Shown: positions 8,159 through 16,974, counted from the stretch's first letter. The stretch is DNA of 64,000 bases from an uncultured Lachnospiraceae bacterium (GCA_958428365.1 CAUAFT010000011.1:1-64000); one strand, 5' to 3'. The notes: generated by a model not told the origin, from the letters alone. Program-made: numbers and translations.

Positions 8159-8351
8159 GGGAAGCTACACTTTAGAAGCCGCTCTTGTGGCGCCCATCCT
8201 GTTGTTTGCAATATTTCAGGGATTAAAGTTGGGAATCACTCTGTGTCAGGAAGTGAAGGAGAGTTCCGTTTATTCCGCGGAGCTGGGAGACCTGAGCGGT
8301 GTGGATATATTCAGAACCACCAACGGACTAGAAGAATTATGGGGGAAATGA
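8139..8351 (+). CDS. Small TadE-like pseudopilin, 70 aa
   Basis: The sequence KGSYTLEAALVAPILLFAIFQ matches the N-terminus of TadE-like proteins: a basic leader, a Gly, a Glu at about +5 and a hydrophobic helix. It is only 70 residues long, so only the anchor and a short tail exist. GGGAGG at 8128-8133 precedes the ATG at 8139. It overlaps the end of the prepilin peptidase gene, and the FHA gene begins two bases after its stop. Confidence 0.75.
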   Translation: MLKKSYKGSYTLEAALVAPILLFAIFQGLKLGITLCQEVKESSVYSAELGDLSGVDIFRTTNGLEELWGK

Positions 8352-8352
8352 T

Positions 8353-9525
8353 ATGGAGATGGAATATAGAAGAACCTGGAATCAGAGCTTTATGGTGCTG
8401 AAAAAGGAAGCGCCAAAAGAGGGGTATGAGCTGGAAATGCTCAAATATAATGAGATAGGAGGCTTGCTTCCGGTTCAGAGGATCGCGGAGGAGGGAAGCC
8501 CCTGCCTGTCCTATGATATTACCGGGAAAAAGTCGCTGGACAGTTATCTGGAGAATCAGGAGATCGGGTTGGGGATCATCCGCAGGATTTTGGAAAATCT
8601 GATCCATCTCTGCCGGGAGTTGGATAAATATCTTCTCAGCGAGGAGCATCTGTGCTTAAAACAGGAGCTGATCTTTATGGACGGGGAGGGGGAGAAGTTC
8701 TATTTTTGCTATCATACTGGAATACAGGGCGATTTAAAGGCAGATTTCCGGATGCTTTTGGAGGAACTTATGACAAGATTTTCTCATGATCAAAAAGAAG
8801 ATGTGGAAATCTTCTATGAGTTGTACCAGAGAACTCAGGAGGAGAATTACAGTCTCTTGCAGTTACAGGAGCTGTTCTTTTCAAAAACGGAAATCCATCA
8901 GGAGGAATACCTGTTAGAAGATGTAAGCAGGACAGAGAAGGAATGGGCGAAGGAGGAGCAGCTTCCGGAAAAAAAGCAGAAGAAAATCCAGGAGTATTTA
9001 CCGGCTTTAAAAGGATTAAAAGATCATATACCCCAGTCTTTGGAAAAAAGAATATCCTTTTTCTATATGGACAAATTAAAAAAGAAGGAAACAGGGATAC
9101 GGATCCCGGAAGGAAAAAAGATACCGGAAGGAAAAAAGATACCGGAAGAAAAAAAGATACTGGAAAGCCGGGAGCGGGAAGAGAGCGTCCAGACCTTCCA
9201 GATGCCGGTCTATGCCAGGCTGATCTATCTGGGGCGGGGAGAAGAGAAAGATTTCATTCTGGATCAGCCGGTATTTCTAATAGGGAGAGACAACGGGGCG
9301 GTGGACGGAGTATTGAAGTCTGCGGCGGCGGGAAATGTCCAGGCTAAGGTTTGCAAAAGAGAAGACGGGTACTATATTGAAGATATGAATTCCACCAACG
9401 GAACGCTGGTGAACGGAGAGCTTCTCATCTATAAAAATGCCAGAAAACTGGAGGAGGGCGATCGGATCACTTTTGCAGATATCTCATATAGATTCTTGAC
9501 TTTTTGCCGCAACAGTATAATATAA
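8353..9525 (+). CDS. DUF6382/FHA-domain protein at the end of the Tad operon
   Basis: Residues 1-180 resemble the DUF6382 domain that accompanies Tad loci in Lachnospiraceae. Residues 300-385 are a forkhead-associated fold with IGRDN, YYIEDMNSTNGTLVNG and LEEGDRITFA. FHA domains bind phosphothreonine, but the usual S-x-x-H strand reads AAAGNVQAKV here, so one conserved residue is missing. Between them lies a linker with about three copies of an IPEGKK repeat, encoded by an 18-bp tandem DNA repeat near 9106-9160. It probably links the pilus machine to a Ser/Thr kinase encoded elsewhere. Confidence 0.75.
   Translation: MEMEYRRTWNQSFMVLKKEAPKEGYELEMLKYNEIGGLLPVQRIAEEGSPCLSYDITGKKSLDSYLENQEIGLGIIRRILENLIHLCRELDKYLLSEEHLCLKQELIFMDGEGEKFYFCYHTGIQGDLKADFRMLLEELMTRFSHDQKEDVEIFYELYQRTQEENYSLLQLQELFFSKTEIHQEEYLLEDVSRTEKEWAKEEQLPEKKQKKIQEYLPALKGLKDHIPQSLEKRISFFYMDKLKKKETGIRIPEGKKIPEGKKIPEEKKILESREREESVQTFQMPVYARLIYLGRGEEKDFILDQPVFLIGRDNGAVDGVLKSAAAGNVQAKVCKREDGYYIEDMNSTNGTLVNGELLIYKNARKLEEGDRITFADISYRFLTFCRNSII
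9106..9160 (+). repeat. 18-bp tandem repeat, about three copies, inside the FHA gene
   Basis: Three consecutive near-identical 18-bp units of the form ATACCGGAAGGAAAAAAG encode the hexapeptide IPEGKK or IPEEKK in the linker between the two domains. The unit is a multiple of three, so gain or loss of copies would keep the frame and change only the linker length. Confidence 0.85.
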
Positions 9526-9562
9526 ATAAGTAGAAAATAGATAGTATTGAGAGGATAAAAGG

Positions 9563-10627
9563 ATGAAAAGAATTGTTCTGACAGGCGGCGGAACGGCGGG
9601 ACATGTAACCCCGAATATCGCGCTGCTTCCGAAACTTCAGGAGCTGGGATATCAGATAGATTATATTGGTTCCTATGATGGGATTGAAAGGAAACTGATC
9701 GAGTCCTATAAGATTCCCTATTATGGGATATCTTCCGGAAAACTGAGAAGATATTTTGATGTGAAAAACTTTACGGACCCATTTAAAGTTTTGAAGGGAT
9801 ATGGTCAGGCAGTTCGGCTCCTGAAAAAATTAAGACCCAACATTGTCTTTTCAAAAGGTGGTTTTGTTTCCGTTCCGGTGGTCTTAGCGGCAAAACACTG
9901 CAGGATACCGGTTATCATCCACGAGTCGGACATTACGCCGGGGCTTGCTAATAAGCTGGCGATCCCGTCTGCCACAAAAGTGTGCTGCAACTTCCCTGAG
10001 ACTTTGCAGTATCTCCCGGAGGGAAAGGCGATTCTCACAGGCTCCCCGATCCGCAGTGAATTGATGAAAGGAGACCGGACAAAGGCGCTCAGCTTCTGCG
10101 GATTCACTTCAGAAAAACCGGTGATGATGGTGATCGGAGGAAGTATCGGTTCCGTCTTTATCAACCAGGTGGTGCGGGAAGCGCTGCCGGAGCTATTAAA
10201 AAAATATCAGGTCATCCATCTCTGTGGAAAGGGTAATCTGGATGCTGCCCTGGATCAGACAAAGGGTTATGCTCAATATGAGTATATCAAAGATGAATTG
10301 AAAGACTTATTCGCGGCAGCAGACATTGTAGTATCAAGAGCGGGAGCAAATGCTATCTGCGAACTCTTGGCATTACATAAGCCGAATATCCTGATCCCTC
10401 TCTCAGCAGCGGCAAGCCGCGGTGATCAGATCCTGAATGCCAGATCTTTTGAAAAGCAGGGATTCAGCTATGTGATGGAGGAAGAGAAGCTCACGAAAGA
10501 GACGTTGTTAAAAGCAGTGGAGGAGGTATACGCCGACCGGAAGCGTTACAAAGATGCCATGGAGAAGAGTAACCAGATGGATTCGGTGCAGACAGTGATC
10601 CGCCTGATCGAACGTGAGGCTAAATAA
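9563..10627 (+). CDS. murG: MurG, lipid II GlcNAc transferase
   Basis: MurG transfers GlcNAc from UDP-GlcNAc to lipid I at the cytoplasmic face of the membrane, giving lipid II for peptidoglycan. Visible motifs are the N-terminal GGGTAGHVTPNIAL loop, FSKGGFVSVPVVLAA, HESDITPGLANK, the glycine-rich VIGGSIGS loop of the second Rossmann half, and the donor-binding VVSRAGANAICELLAL. Its length of 354 residues fits the family. It lies 37 bases after the FHA gene and ends at a terminator-like hairpin, so it may be read through from the pilus operon. Confidence 0.95.
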   Translation: MKRIVLTGGGTAGHVTPNIALLPKLQELGYQIDYIGSYDGIERKLIESYKIPYYGISSGKLRRYFDVKNFTDPFKVLKGYGQAVRLLKKLRPNIVFSKGGFVSVPVVLAAKHCRIPVIIHESDITPGLANKLAIPSATKVCCNFPETLQYLPEGKAILTGSPIRSELMKGDRTKALSFCGFTSEKPVMMVIGGSIGSVFINQVVREALPELLKKYQVIHLCGKGNLDAALDQTKGYAQYEYIKDELKDLFAAADIVVSRAGANAICELLALHKPNILIPLSAAASRGDQILNARSFEKQGFSYVMEEEKLTKETLLKAVEEVYADRKRYKDAMEKSNQMDSVQTVIRLIEREAK

Positions 10628-10644
10628 TTTTTGAAAATAGAAAA

Positions 10645-10696
10645 AGCAGGGGTGTTACAGAATATAAAAACTGTATCATCACCTGCTTATTTTGTA
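10645..10696 (+). terminator. Intrinsic terminator-like hairpin after murG
   Basis: AGCAGGGGTGTTACAG at 10645 pairs imperfectly with CTGTATCATCACCTGCT ending near 10687, followed by ATTTTGT. It closes the murG transcript and faces the convergent HIT gene. Confidence 0.55.
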
Positions 10697-10769
10697 CAAA
10701 GGTTCTATTCACGAATTTAGAATCCAATCCCACATCCGTCTGCAGCGCAGATAAGAGTAAGATTCAAAA

Positions 10770-11189
10770 TTACAGACTCTCTGCGATCTGATCCCGGATC
10801 GCATCCATTTCCTCATCCGTCAGTTTCACGGAAGTAAATTTCAACATATCATTATCCGCATCCTTATAACGCGGAATCAAGTGCATATGGAAGTGGAACA
10901 TGGTCTGTCCCGCAGTCTCGCCGTTGTTCTGAAGAAGGTTGAATCCGTCGCAGCCAAGTACCTCGGTCATCTTTGTAGCAAGTTTTTTGGCAACCTTGAT
11001 AACCTTAGCGGCGGTCTCCTCTTTGATATCGTAGATGTTCGTGCAATGTTCCTTCGGGATGATGAGGGAATGTCCCTTGGAAGTAGGAGCCAGATCCATG
11101 ATCACGATAACGTCCTCATCCTCATAGATCTTTCTGGAAGGGATCTCTCCCGATACAATTTTACAAAAAACACAGTCGTCTTTTCTCAT
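10770..11189 (-). CDS. HIT family hydrolase (Hint-like)
   Basis: This 139-residue cytosolic protein belongs to the histidine triad superfamily, which hydrolyses nucleoside phosphoramidates or related nucleotides. The triad HFHMHLIPRY is intact, and the N-terminus CVFCKIVSGEIPS with its two cysteines is typical of the Hint branch. It lies downstream of the flavodoxin-like gene on the minus strand, 22 bases away, so the two probably form an operon. Confidence 0.93.
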   Translation of the reverse strand: MRKDDCVFCKIVSGEIPSRKIYEDEDVIVIMDLAPTSKGHSLIIPKEHCTNIYDIKEETAAKVIKVAKKLATKMTEVLGCDGFNLLQNNGETAGQTMFHFHMHLIPRYKDADNDMLKFTSVKLTDEEMDAIRDQIAESL

Positions 11190-11211
11190 AATAATCTGAT
11201 AACCTCCTCAA

Positions 11212-12204
11212 TTACTCAAAAATAAAAATATGGTCTAACATGCGAAGGGTCTTAAAATTGCCCTTTGCCGTCATCTCACCTGTCATAAAGGCTCTCTGGA
11301 AAGTCATCTGACCGGAGATGATCCGTTCTAAAACGGAAGCGGTCATCTTTGCATAGACGTCAATGGACTCCTGCTGCCCGTAATAGCAGTTCAGATTTTC
11401 TCCATCCACCTCGATGACAAGAGGTTTTTTCTGTCCGTCGATCATAAACAGGTAGTTTGCAACAAAATCTGCCCGCGGAACAAAGTGGGATTCCAGATCC
11501 AGAATATAAGAAGGACCATCGTCGGAATCGGATTGTTCCAAAAGGTCCTTGAACATGGAGGAAAGCTCCTGAATGTCCTCTTTCTGCTTCTTGACATAGG
11601 TGTCGTCCGCAACATATTTGGAAAGCTGTTCGCTCTCCTGAGGGGTCAGATCCAGAGATTGGGTGCGCAGAACCGACTGCTTCACTGCCTGGTTACTGGT
11701 AGGAAGTCCCTTTAGCTTCTGGGAGATCGTGCGATAGAGATTTTCCGCCTTTTTTTCAATAATCAGAGAATAATCCTGATTCATCTCAAAAGCCACCATA
11801 TCCTCTACATAGCCGCAGAAGCCGTTGCATGGAAGTCCGCCTAACATCTCCCAGGCATCCTCTAAGGAGGTCATGCCCTCCCGTTCGCCGTATGTCGTGG
11901 ACATTACCACCGGCTGCATATAGAGGGACTGGATCTTCTCCTTATCCCCATAGAGCCAGCAGGCGTCCAGGAACTGATACATATATCCGCCGATTCCAAG
12001 CCATTCCACAGTGGTGGCGAGGATGATTCCATCCGCGTCCTTCATGGTCTGTGGGAGGGTGGGAATACTGCTTTTATATTCATAGATATTATAGCGTTCT
12101 ACGGTGACGCGCAGTTCCGTAAAGACATTCTGCATCTTCTTTAAGACGTAGAGAGTCGGATCGTCCAGCAGCCCGCGTCCTCCGTAGTAGATATTAATTT
12201 TCAT
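11212..12204 (-). CDS. Flavodoxin-like reductase fused to an SCP2-like domain
   Basis: Residues 1-190 form a flavodoxin-fold domain with MKINIYYGGRG at the start and DADGIILATTVEWLGIGG as the region expected to contact FMN. The last 100 residues resemble an SCP2 sterol-carrier-like domain: VEVDGENLNCYYG, then a helix and ISGQMTFQRAFMTGEMTAKGNFKTL. The pair suggests an NAD(P)H-dependent FMN enzyme acting on a hydrophobic or bound substrate, which is not known. I placed the start at the ATG at 12204, preceded by AGAGGTG, rather than 33 bases upstream. Confidence 0.7.
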   Translation of the reverse strand: MKINIYYGGRGLLDDPTLYVLKKMQNVFTELRVTVERYNIYEYKSSIPTLPQTMKDADGIILATTVEWLGIGGYMYQFLDACWLYGDKEKIQSLYMQPVVMSTTYGEREGMTSLEDAWEMLGGLPCNGFCGYVEDMVAFEMNQDYSLIIEKKAENLYRTISQKLKGLPTSNQAVKQSVLRTQSLDLTPQESEQLSKYVADDTYVKKQKEDIQELSSMFKDLLEQSDSDDGPSYILDLESHFVPRADFVANYLFMIDGQKKPLVIEVDGENLNCYYGQQESIDVYAKMTASVLERIISGQMTFQRAFMTGEMTAKGNFKTLRMLDHIFIFE

Positions 12205-12285
12205 AAAACACCTCTTTCCGACGTTTTTCAATGACAATCTGTCAACTTATCTTAACATAATTCATGTAAAATATAAATGTTTTTC

Positions 12286-12314
12286 TTGTAAAAAAGGACA
12301 GATGTCATTACAAT
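12286..12314 (+). promoter_or_regulatory. Sigma-A-type promoter very close to the start codon
   Basis: TTGTAA at 12286-12291 and TACAAT at 12309-12314 are separated by 17 bases. The predicted transcription start, about seven bases further on, coincides with the ATG at 12321, and no ribosome binding site precedes that ATG. This would give a leaderless or nearly leaderless mRNA. Confidence 0.55.
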
Positions 12315-12320
12315 ATTCTC

Positions 12321-13481
12321 ATGGAAGAAAGATATTTTAGATGCCAATATGAAAACACAGAGGACGGAATCATTCAGTCTGGCTGTGTGTGGAATAATGA
12401 ATCGGGCAATAAGACGACTTATTTATATATGGCAGGGGAGTACACACAGAGGCCAAAAACAAAGCGGAGGAAAGAAGGCGGACTCAATATCATACCCCAG
12501 GAAAGTGTACTGGACCTGTTTGTATTGGGAGCCTATACGATTCCATACATCTGCAGGCTGACGGAGATTCTTAGGGAGAGAAAGGTCAGGAAAGTTGTCC
12601 TGCCCTATGTCCCTCCCACAATTCGATTGGAGCTTATCACCTATCTGGCGGGTACAGGAGAATGCAGGGAGGAAATACAGCGTTTTCTCAGCGCACCCTA
12701 TGCCTACTTAAAAGCGCAGGGTGTGGATCAGGTCTATCTTCTCTATGGAAATGGTCCTGCCTTTTGCGGGGAGGTTGGCGAATTAAAAGAGGGAACTTAT
12801 TTTGAGAGAGTGGACGATCAGCTCCAGGCAATGATCACGGACATGGAAAAAGCGCCGATCCCGGTGTATTATGCGGGATTTATTGTGGAAAATGAATGGT
12901 TTTACTATTTTGGATTTTACGGCGTGGACCTGCTCTGGAATGGAAGCAGAAATTCTTTCGATACCATAACCATGTTTTCCGGTCCGGTCAATATTAAAAA
13001 TGGAGAGGTGCACTGTCTCTTCTCATCAAAGGTTTTTACCAGAGCGCAGCATTGCAGCATAGAGATGAAGGATCAGTACGAAAACTGTGCCTTAAAGTGC
13101 ATTTACCGGAATGATTATGACAGGATAAAAAAGCATATGGATGCCAACCATGAGGTGCTTCGGGTAGGGCTTTTGAATCTGGGGAATGTGAATCTGAATA
13201 CCAGTCTGAAAAGCGTGATTGCGCGGTACGGAGCGGTCTTAGAGCAGGTGCGGGGGATCGCCATACCGAACTGCGGGGATAAGAAATCCTGGAATAAAAG
13301 GCTGTTGTCGGTGTTTACGGGGATGGATCTGGAGTATTATATCTGTGCCTGTGGAAAGAATACGGACAGCGGTGTGATCCGGGATATTGTCACATCCAGT
13401 TCTTTTAACCGGTTTATCAATGTGAATGAAGAATTTGCTTATTGTTTTTCGGGATATATTGCGCCGAAAGAAGAAGATTGA
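12321..13481 (+). CDS. Uncharacterised protein, possible inactive metallo-beta-lactamase fold
   Basis: I do not recognise a named family. Two segments recall metallo-beta-lactamase-fold proteins of the ComEC-like type. LFVLGAYTIPYICRLTEIL, followed by VRKVVLPYVPPTIRLELI, sits where an SHxDxDH motif and its following helix and strand would be. VRGIAIPNCGDKKSWNKRLL resembles the later IPHHGSKKNW motif. In both places the metal-binding histidines are absent. The alignment is by eye. It has no signal peptide or membrane helix, so a cytosolic non-enzymatic role is inferred. A hairpin terminator follows. Confidence 0.45.
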   Translation: MEERYFRCQYENTEDGIIQSGCVWNNESGNKTTYLYMAGEYTQRPKTKRRKEGGLNIIPQESVLDLFVLGAYTIPYICRLTEILRERKVRKVVLPYVPPTIRLELITYLAGTGECREEIQRFLSAPYAYLKAQGVDQVYLLYGNGPAFCGEVGELKEGTYFERVDDQLQAMITDMEKAPIPVYYAGFIVENEWFYYFGFYGVDLLWNGSRNSFDTITMFSGPVNIKNGEVHCLFSSKVFTRAQHCSIEMKDQYENCALKCIYRNDYDRIKKHMDANHEVLRVGLLNLGNVNLNTSLKSVIARYGAVLEQVRGIAIPNCGDKKSWNKRLLSVFTGMDLEYYICACGKNTDSGVIRDIVTSSSFNRFINVNEEFAYCFSGYIAPKEED

Positions 13482-13493
13482 CGAAACTTGCGA

Positions 13494-13537
13494 TGAAAAG
13501 TGGGGGTTGTCCCCTTTTCAGAGTGGGTTTCTTTTTT
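13494..13537 (+). terminator. Intrinsic terminator
   Basis: GAAAAG and GGGG at 13495-13505 pair with CCCC and TTTTC at 13511-13519, and a T-rich tract follows at 13529-13537. It lies just after the stop of the preceding gene. Confidence 0.6.
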
Positions 13538-13599
13538 TATAATTAGGGGGTGGGTAGGAACCTGGGTGTTGGGAAGGGAGGTTGAGGATTTTTTGGGGG

Positions 13600-13835
13600 A
13601 GTGCCTGCATGGGCGATATCCTGCCCTTTGTTCCGAACGTAGGATATAAGATTTTCTAAATGTTCTGATGTGACAGGATTGGGGACGGACGCAAACGGCG
13701 CATATTCGCCATCCGTGGCTCAGATGCGCCTTTCCCAGACGTCGTGTCTGGGAATTGCTGGGGATGACAGAACATTAAGAAAATCTAATATCCTCCGTTA
13801 GTCACAAAGGGCAGGATATCGCCCATGCAGACACT
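13600..13835. repeat. Long imperfect inverted repeat, possible MITE-like element
   Basis: A left arm at 13600-13667 and a right arm at 13768-13835 are near-perfect reverse complements of each other over about 68 bases. The outer 30 bases, containing GCATGGGCGATATCCTGCCC, match best. The 100-base centre holds smaller hairpins, for example TCCCAGACGTCGTGTCTGGGA. No open reading frame of note lies inside. It fills most of the 435-base gap between two genes. It could be a miniature transposable element or a structured RNA. Confidence 0.7.
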
Positions 13836-13917
13836 TTGGCTAAAAATTTCCGATAGTGGCTTTTTTGATGGCTGGGTTCTGAGGTTTGCATTATTTATAT
13901 AGAAAGAAGAGGTTTGT

Positions 13918-14223
13918 ATGCAGGTAGTTATTTTGGAAAAAATGATGGGTTATGCGCCGATTGGGATCTGTGTGCTGCTGGTGATTTTGGCAGTGATCCT
14001 GATGGCGAATTTACGACAGATGAAGAAGATCAATAAGAAGTTATCGGGCGCTTTGGCGAAGGCGGAGGATTATTTTAGGTATATTTTGGAAGAAGAGGAG
14101 GAGGAAGAGAGAGAGGAGATAAAAAGTCGGGTGAAGGAGACGGAGAGCAGGGTGTCGAAAAGCGCTCAAAAAGCCAGAGATGCGGAGCTTTTGCAGGACG
14201 TTTTGATGGAATATTTTCCTTGA
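13918..14223 (+). CDS. Small membrane-anchored coiled-coil protein
   Basis: I do not recognise this 101-residue protein. Residues 11-30 (APIGICVLLVILAVILMANL) form one membrane helix. The rest is a highly charged coiled coil rich in Glu, including a run of seven Glu at about 58-64, ending in a small hydrophobic patch. The topology suggests a cytoplasmic tail anchored to the membrane. An AGAAGAGG site precedes the ATG. It lies 55 bases before pgi in the same orientation. Confidence 0.6.
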   Translation: MQVVILEKMMGYAPIGICVLLVILAVILMANLRQMKKINKKLSGALAKAEDYFRYILEEEEEEEREEIKSRVKETESRVSKSAQKARDAELLQDVLMEYFP

Positions 14224-14278
14224 AAATACATAGGTGGTTTGCTAAAATTTAACTATACTATACAAAGGAGTGTTTGAA

Positions 14279-15625
14279 ATGGGAAAAATTACATTTGACT
14301 ACTCGAAAACAGCCGGTTTTATCAGTGAGGAAGAGATCGGCTACATGAGCAGAATTGCGGAGCAGGCAAAGGAAGTTTTGGTAGCAAAAAGCGGTGCGGG
14401 AAATGACTTTTTAGGATGGCTGGATCTTCCGGTGGTCTATGACAAGGAGGAGTTTGCCCGGATCGAGAAGGCAGCAAAGAAGATCAAAGGGGACTCTGAG
14501 GTTCTGGTGGTGATCGGAATCGGAGGTTCTTATCTTGGAGCGAGAGCGGCGATTGAGTTTTTAAGACATGGATTTTATAATAATCTGCCGAAGGAGCAGA
14601 GGGGAACACCGGAGATCTATTATGTGGGAAGCAACATCAGTTCCACTTATTTGCAGGGCGTTATCGATGTGATCGGAGACAGGGACTTTTCTGTTAATGT
14701 AATCTCCAAGTCCGGCACCACCACGGAGCCGGCGATCGCTTTCCGTATCTTCAAGAAGATGTTGGAGGAGAAGTATGGAAAGGAAGAGGCGGCAAAGAGG
14801 ATCTATGCCACCACGGACAAGGCGAGAGGAGCTTTGAAGGATCTTGCTGCGAAGGAGGGCTATGAGAGCTTTGTAGTGCCGGATGATGTGGGAGGACGTT
14901 TTTCCGTACTCACGGCGGTGGGACTTCTTCCGATCGCAGTCAGCGGAGCGGATATCAAGGCGTTGATGGACGGCGCTGCCAGCGGAAGAGAGCTTGCTTT
15001 GAATGAGAAGTTCGAGAACAACGATGCGATGCAGTATGCGGCAGTCCGCAACATCCTGCTTCGGAAGGGAAAATCCGTGGAGGTGCTGGCGAATTATGAG
15101 CCTGCGCTTCACTACATCGGCGAGTGGTGGAAGCAGTTATACGGTGAGTCGGAAGGAAAGGACCAGAAGGGAATTTTCCCGGCAGCAGTGGATTTTACCA
15201 CCGATCTGCATTCCATGGGACAGTTCATCCAGGACGGCGCCAGAATCATGTATGAGACCGTTATGTGCGTGGAGGAATCCAGAGAGACCATCACGATTGA
15301 AGAGGAGCCGGTGGATCTGGACGGATTGAATTATCTTGCCGGAAAAACCATGGACTTTGTCAACAAGAGCGCTATGAATGGAACCATCCTTGCACACACC
15401 GATGGAAACGTGCCGAATCTCATGGTGAAGATTCCGAAAATGGATGAATACTGCCTGGGACAGCTCTTCTATTTCTTTGAGTTTGCCTGCGGCGTCAGCG
15501 GTTACATCTTAGGGGTGAATCCATTCAATCAGCCGGGTGTGGAGAGCTACAAACGCAACATGTTTGCCCTTCTTGGAAAGCCGGGCTATGAGGAGGAGAG
15601 AGAGGCTCTCAAAAAACGCCTGTAA
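14279..15625 (+). CDS. pgi: Glucose-6-phosphate isomerase
   Basis: This cytosolic enzyme interconverts glucose-6-phosphate and fructose-6-phosphate. VIGIGGSYLGARAAIEFL, ISKSGTTTEPAIAFR and GGRFSVLTAVGLLPIAVSG match the phosphosugar isomerase signatures, and HYIGEWWKQLYGESEGK and the C-terminal NPFNQPGVESYKRNMF complete the active site. The start is the ATG at 14279, eight bases after AAAGGAG; an in-frame GTG at 14270 overlaps that site. Its length of 448 residues is normal for the short bacterial type. Confidence 0.96.
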   Translation: MGKITFDYSKTAGFISEEEIGYMSRIAEQAKEVLVAKSGAGNDFLGWLDLPVVYDKEEFARIEKAAKKIKGDSEVLVVIGIGGSYLGARAAIEFLRHGFYNNLPKEQRGTPEIYYVGSNISSTYLQGVIDVIGDRDFSVNVISKSGTTTEPAIAFRIFKKMLEEKYGKEEAAKRIYATTDKARGALKDLAAKEGYESFVVPDDVGGRFSVLTAVGLLPIAVSGADIKALMDGAASGRELALNEKFENNDAMQYAAVRNILLRKGKSVEVLANYEPALHYIGEWWKQLYGESEGKDQKGIFPAAVDFTTDLHSMGQFIQDGARIMYETVMCVEESRETITIEEEPVDLDGLNYLAGKTMDFVNKSAMNGTILAHTDGNVPNLMVKIPKMDEYCLGQLFYFFEFACGVSGYILGVNPFNQPGVESYKRNMFALLGKPGYEEEREALKKRL

Positions 15626-15634
15626 TAGAAAAAC

Positions 15635-15663
15635 TTGACAAATCGAAAAAGCTCTGATATAAT
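15635..15663 (+). promoter_or_regulatory. Sigma-A promoter for the cell-wall hydrolase gene
   Basis: A perfect TTGACA (15635-15640) and a perfect TATAAT (15658-15663) are separated by 17 bases. They lie just after pgi, giving a leader of about 90 bases to the next start codon. Confidence 0.85.
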
Positions 15664-15761
15664 CTCGTAATATATTTGTAATATTTGTAACAAATATGAA
15701 TAAAAACATGCGGTTTTGCGTAACATTATCATAACAAATACCGTATGCAATGGAGGATTAT

Positions 15762-16910
15762 ATGAGACTGAAAAAGAGAGTGTTGGGGAGTGCGGTGCTG
15801 ACAGCGGCTTTGGTATCCGCCACCCCCCTGTATGTGTTAGCAGCTCCTACGCAGGAACTGGAAGTGGTACAGGAGGAAGATACTTCCTGTGCGGCGGGAA
15901 TGGCACGCAGAATCACAGAAGGTTTTCAGAATTCGGATGAGGAAGAAACAGCCGAGGAAGCATCCATAGAAAAAAATGAGGTAGATGTGGTGACTGCGAC
16001 CCAGACCAGTGAGGAGGAAGCCGCATGGCAGAATCGTCTGATGGCGAAGGTGGAAGAATCCTTAAACGTCCGCACAGAAGCCAGCGAGGAAGCAGAACTT
16101 GCAGGAAAGCTCCGCAAGGGCGATGTGGCGGAGATCGTGGAACAGGGTTCCGAGTGGACGCAGATCACATCCGGAAATGTAAGCGGATATGTCAAAAACG
16201 AGTACTGTGTATTCGGACAGGAGGCTTACGACTATGCGAAAGCAAACTGTACCACAGAGGCAACGGTTCTCGAAGGCGGTCTCCGCTTAAGAGCAGAGGC
16301 AGACGAGGCGTCCGCCATCTATGATGTGGCGGCTCAGGGAGACGTGCTGACCGTGGCAGCGGATACGGAGGCGCCTGAGGGATGGACAGCCGTTTCCTAT
16401 GGGGACGGTGTTGCCTATGTCAGCGCCCAGTATGTGGAGGTTTCTCTTGCCACCGGAACCGGAATCACCGTAGAAGAGGAACAGGCGATCATCGCAAAGC
16501 AGCAGGCGGAGGAAGAAGCCCGCAGGGCAGAAGAGGCAAAGCAGTCGGCTGTTACCCAGAATGAAGCCGTAGCAGCAAGCTATGACGAAACGACCATTCT
16601 TGCCGCAGTGATCCAGTTAGAGGCGGGAAGCGAGAGCTATGATGGACAGGTTGCCGTGGGAGCAGTTATCATGAACCGCGTCAGAAGCGGCAGCTATCCG
16701 GGAAGCATTACCGGCGTGGTATATCAGGCGGGACAGTTCTCTGTCAGCGGCCGCATCGCAGGAGTTGCGGCGGGAGGCGTGAGATCTTCCTGTATGCAGG
16801 CAGCTCAGGCAGCCCTTGCCGGAACAGACAACACCGGGGGAGCGCTCAGCTTTGCTCCGGTAAGCAGCGGAAAAGGCGGCTTGGTCATCGGAAACCATGT
16901 CTTTTATTAA
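15762..16910 (+). CDS. Secreted SH3-domain cell-wall hydrolase (SleB/CwlJ type)
   Basis: The start at 15762 follows TGGAGGA; the ATG at 15750 is part of that site. A signal peptide, MRLKKRVLGSAVLTAALVSA, ends near LAAP. Two bacterial SH3-like repeats follow at about residues 90-145 and 165-225, with SLNVRTEAS and GLRLRAEAD. An Ala/Glu-rich linker leads to a C-terminal hydrolase domain with LAAVIQLEAGSESYDGQVAV, VIMNRVRSGSYP and GQFSV. This family cleaves peptidoglycan, classically spore cortex. Here it is probably a general wall hydrolase. Confidence 0.85.
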   Translation: MRLKKRVLGSAVLTAALVSATPLYVLAAPTQELEVVQEEDTSCAAGMARRITEGFQNSDEEETAEEASIEKNEVDVVTATQTSEEEAAWQNRLMAKVEESLNVRTEASEEAELAGKLRKGDVAEIVEQGSEWTQITSGNVSGYVKNEYCVFGQEAYDYAKANCTTEATVLEGGLRLRAEADEASAIYDVAAQGDVLTVAADTEAPEGWTAVSYGDGVAYVSAQYVEVSLATGTGITVEEEQAIIAKQQAEEEARRAEEAKQSAVTQNEAVAASYDETTILAAVIQLEAGSESYDGQVAVGAVIMNRVRSGSYPGSITGVVYQAGQFSVSGRIAGVAAGGVRSSCMQAAQAALAGTDNTGGALSFAPVSSGKGGLVIGNHVFY

Positions 16911-16925
16911 AAGTTTTATCAGAGA

Positions 16926-16974
16926 GAAAAACCACCGTCCTGCGGAAGGAATATTCGCAGGACGGTGGTTTTTA
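16926..16974 (+). terminator. Strong intrinsic terminator
   Basis: A perfect stem (AAAAACCACCGTCCTGCG with its complement CGCAGGACGGTGGTTTTT) with an 11-base loop and a T-run lies 16 bases after the hydrolase stop codon. Confidence 0.92.

Noticed and set aside
9106..9160. Tandem repeat as a CRISPR array
   Set aside because: Units are contiguous, in frame and without spacers, so it is a coding repeat.
13600..13835. The inverted repeat as a simple terminator
   Set aside because: A separate terminator lies at 13494-13537, the arms are far longer than needed, and no T-run follows the right arm.
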